Part shown: in pieces, positions 62,917 through 64,000 of the stretch | How the letters are laid out: the number at the start of each line of letters is the position of its first letter | Position numbering within the stretch: the stretch's first letter is position 1 | Origin: Gemmatimonadaceae bacterium | GTDB taxonomy: Bacteria; Gemmatimonadota; Gemmatimonadetes; Gemmatimonadales; Gemmatimonadaceae | DNA: 64,000 bases | Direction of reading: 5' to 3' | Assembly: GCA_036496605.1 (NCBI GenBank) | Contig: DASXKV010000038.1 | Coordinates: 62,001 to 126,000, forward strand | Made by a program: the position numbers and the translations under genes | Notes under the pieces: model-generated | Told to the model about the DNA's origin: nothing | Databases searched by the model: none | What the model saw: only the letters and a program-made list of their open reading frames with translations

Positions 62917-64000
62917 TGACGCTTTTGTTCGAGACGAGTCATCCCGAATCATCCTTCCGCGACTCCTCGACGCGGCGGAGGATGCTCGGTCGCTGGGCGC
63001 TGATGCTGGCGATTCTTGTTCTCGCGACGATCGCGATGTACGTCGTGCGTCGGTCGCTCGACAAGGCGCACGTAACGCTCGTCTACCTCCTCATCGTGCT
63101 GGCGGCGAGCGCGGCGGGGGGCCGCGCGCTGGGCCTCACCGTCGCGGGCCTGGCATTTCTCTGCTTCGACTTCTTCTTCCTCGTCCCGTACCTGACGCTC
63201 ACGATATCGAACCCGCTGGACTGGCTCGTCCTCGTGGCTTTCCTGATCACCAGCGTCGTGGCCGCGCAGCTGCTGTATCGCGCCAACGCGACGGCAGACG
63301 AGGCGATGCAGCGCGCGATCGAGGTCGACCGACTCGCCGCGTTGGGCGAGGAGACGCTCAATGCGGCGGACGCCAACGAAGCGCTCCGCGCGATCGCCGA
63401 CGTCATTCGCCATTCGACCGACGCCGACAGGTGTGAGATCTACCTTCATGGTATCGACGCGCGCATCACGCGCGTCGCACGGGCAGCGCCGAATGACGAA
63501 GGGGGGGCGCTCGAGCATCCGCTCGCGCCGAGTCTCGGCAATGCGGAGCGGGCGTCTCGAACCGCGCCGCGCGGCAGCCTCATCGAATGGATCATCGACC
63601 ATGCGGCGAGCGCGGTCGAGCTCACCGACGGCACGGTGCGCGTCGCGCACGAGCTTCCGCCCCCCCGGCGGTCTCCCGGTGGACAACGCTGGGAGGCTCA
63701 GGCTGAAACCGCGGCTGCTGTTCGCGCCGTGACACGTGTCGAGAGCGCGTCCACGCTTCGACGCTTGAGTGAGAGCCTTCGTACCGCTGACGCTGGTGGC
63801 CGCTCCACCGCCGACGGCCCAGCGGTGCGTGCGATTGCGTTGCCGCTCCAAGCTCGCAGTCACGCGGTGGGCGTGCTGCGGCTCATGTCCGTCGACGGGC
63901 TCTCACTCTCGCCCGAGCAGGCGCGTCTCTTGGTGGCGCTGGCCTACTACGCCGCACTCGGCGCCGAGCGTGCGCGCCTCGTCGCGACGGCGGAGCGTGC
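62916..64000 (+). CDS. KdpD-like sensor kinase, N-terminal part (runs off window)
   Basis: About 361 codons are in view. After a short cytoplasmic start come four membrane helices of the DUF4118 (KdpD) type: ALMLAILVLATIAMYVVRRSL, VTLVYLLIVLAASAAGGRALG, LTVAGLAFLCFDFFFLVPYLTLTI (with the family FDFFFxxPyxT motif) and DWLVLVAFLITSVVAAQLL. A GAF-like region covers about 140-350 (ETLNAADANEALRAIADVIRHST, VRAIALPLQARSHAVGVLRLMS, ARLLVALAYYAALGAERARL). It lacks the cytosolic KdpD/USP N-terminal domains of E. coli KdpD. The HisKA and ATPase domains should follow beyond 64000. It pairs with the overlapping response regulator. Confidence 0.9.

Overview
The window is high-G+C bacterial chromosome with densely packed genes on both strands. 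I see no rRNA or tRNA gene, CRISPR array, insertion sequence or phage module. Several things together point to Gemmatimonadota, probably a soil or sediment lineage: three ADOP-type permeases with a PadR regulator, a SusC/SusD pair, S15 (CocE/NonD) hydrolases, a BNR/VPS10-type secreted protein of about 1150 residues, a Granulicella-like cupin, DUF4399 and PEGA lipoproteins. Acidobacteriota remains possible. This placement is inferred from gene content; no marker gene is present.

Layout. 1-3056: a partial APH(6)/hydroxyurea-type kinase, DUF421 membrane protein, membrane-anchored hypothetical protein, inorganic pyrophosphatase, and two copies of an unnamed small-protein family, one with an in-frame TGA. 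3392-8749: UPF0182 membrane protein, fatty-acid desaturase, degenerate receiver protein, NmrA-type reductase. 8903-14694: PadR regulator and two tandem ADOP permeases. 14834-18900: NfeD-like protein with flotillin, then an ABC exporter. 18933-24654: PHP phosphoesterase, TonB-dependent receptor, repeat-built lipoprotein. 24759-29935: BNR-repeat protein, methyltransferase, Crp/Fnr regulator. 30022-35126: small hypothetical proteins, an NTF2-like secreted protein, a sugar isomerase-like/Gfo-Idh-MocA pair. 35127-39941: YdjM-like protein, two more members of the small-protein family, a cytochrome c/copper monooxygenase fusion, two lipoproteins. 40143-44818: cupin/aldo-keto reductase/methyltransferase operon and a third ADOP permease. 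44969-49960: PAS protein with paired cysteines, cupredoxin lipoprotein, monoheme cytochrome-porin fusion, DoxX and a small cytochrome c. 49980-61444: two paralogous S15 hydrolases (one overlapping a GNAT gene), SusC, SusD and a serine beta-lactamase-like hydrolase, which look like a peptide capture and hydrolysis locus. 61509-64000: a hypothetical protein and a KdpE/KdpD-like two-component pair, the kinase running off the window.

The strongest unexplained signal is not a gene. The heptamer CCTAACG, mostly as RCCTAACG, occurs 42 times by my reading, 21 in each orientation. Base composition alone predicts about eight. Inside genes it is written with codons unusual for such DNA (TTA, CTA, AGG, CCT), and four stop codons lie within it. 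It behaves like a selected genome-wide DNA word comparable to HIP1 or an uptake sequence. Other points worth checking are the four-member small-protein family, an 18-bp perfect palindrome at 39281, paired inverted repeats before the PadR/ADOP genes, and the cytochrome-porin/cupredoxin/cytochrome neighbourhood.
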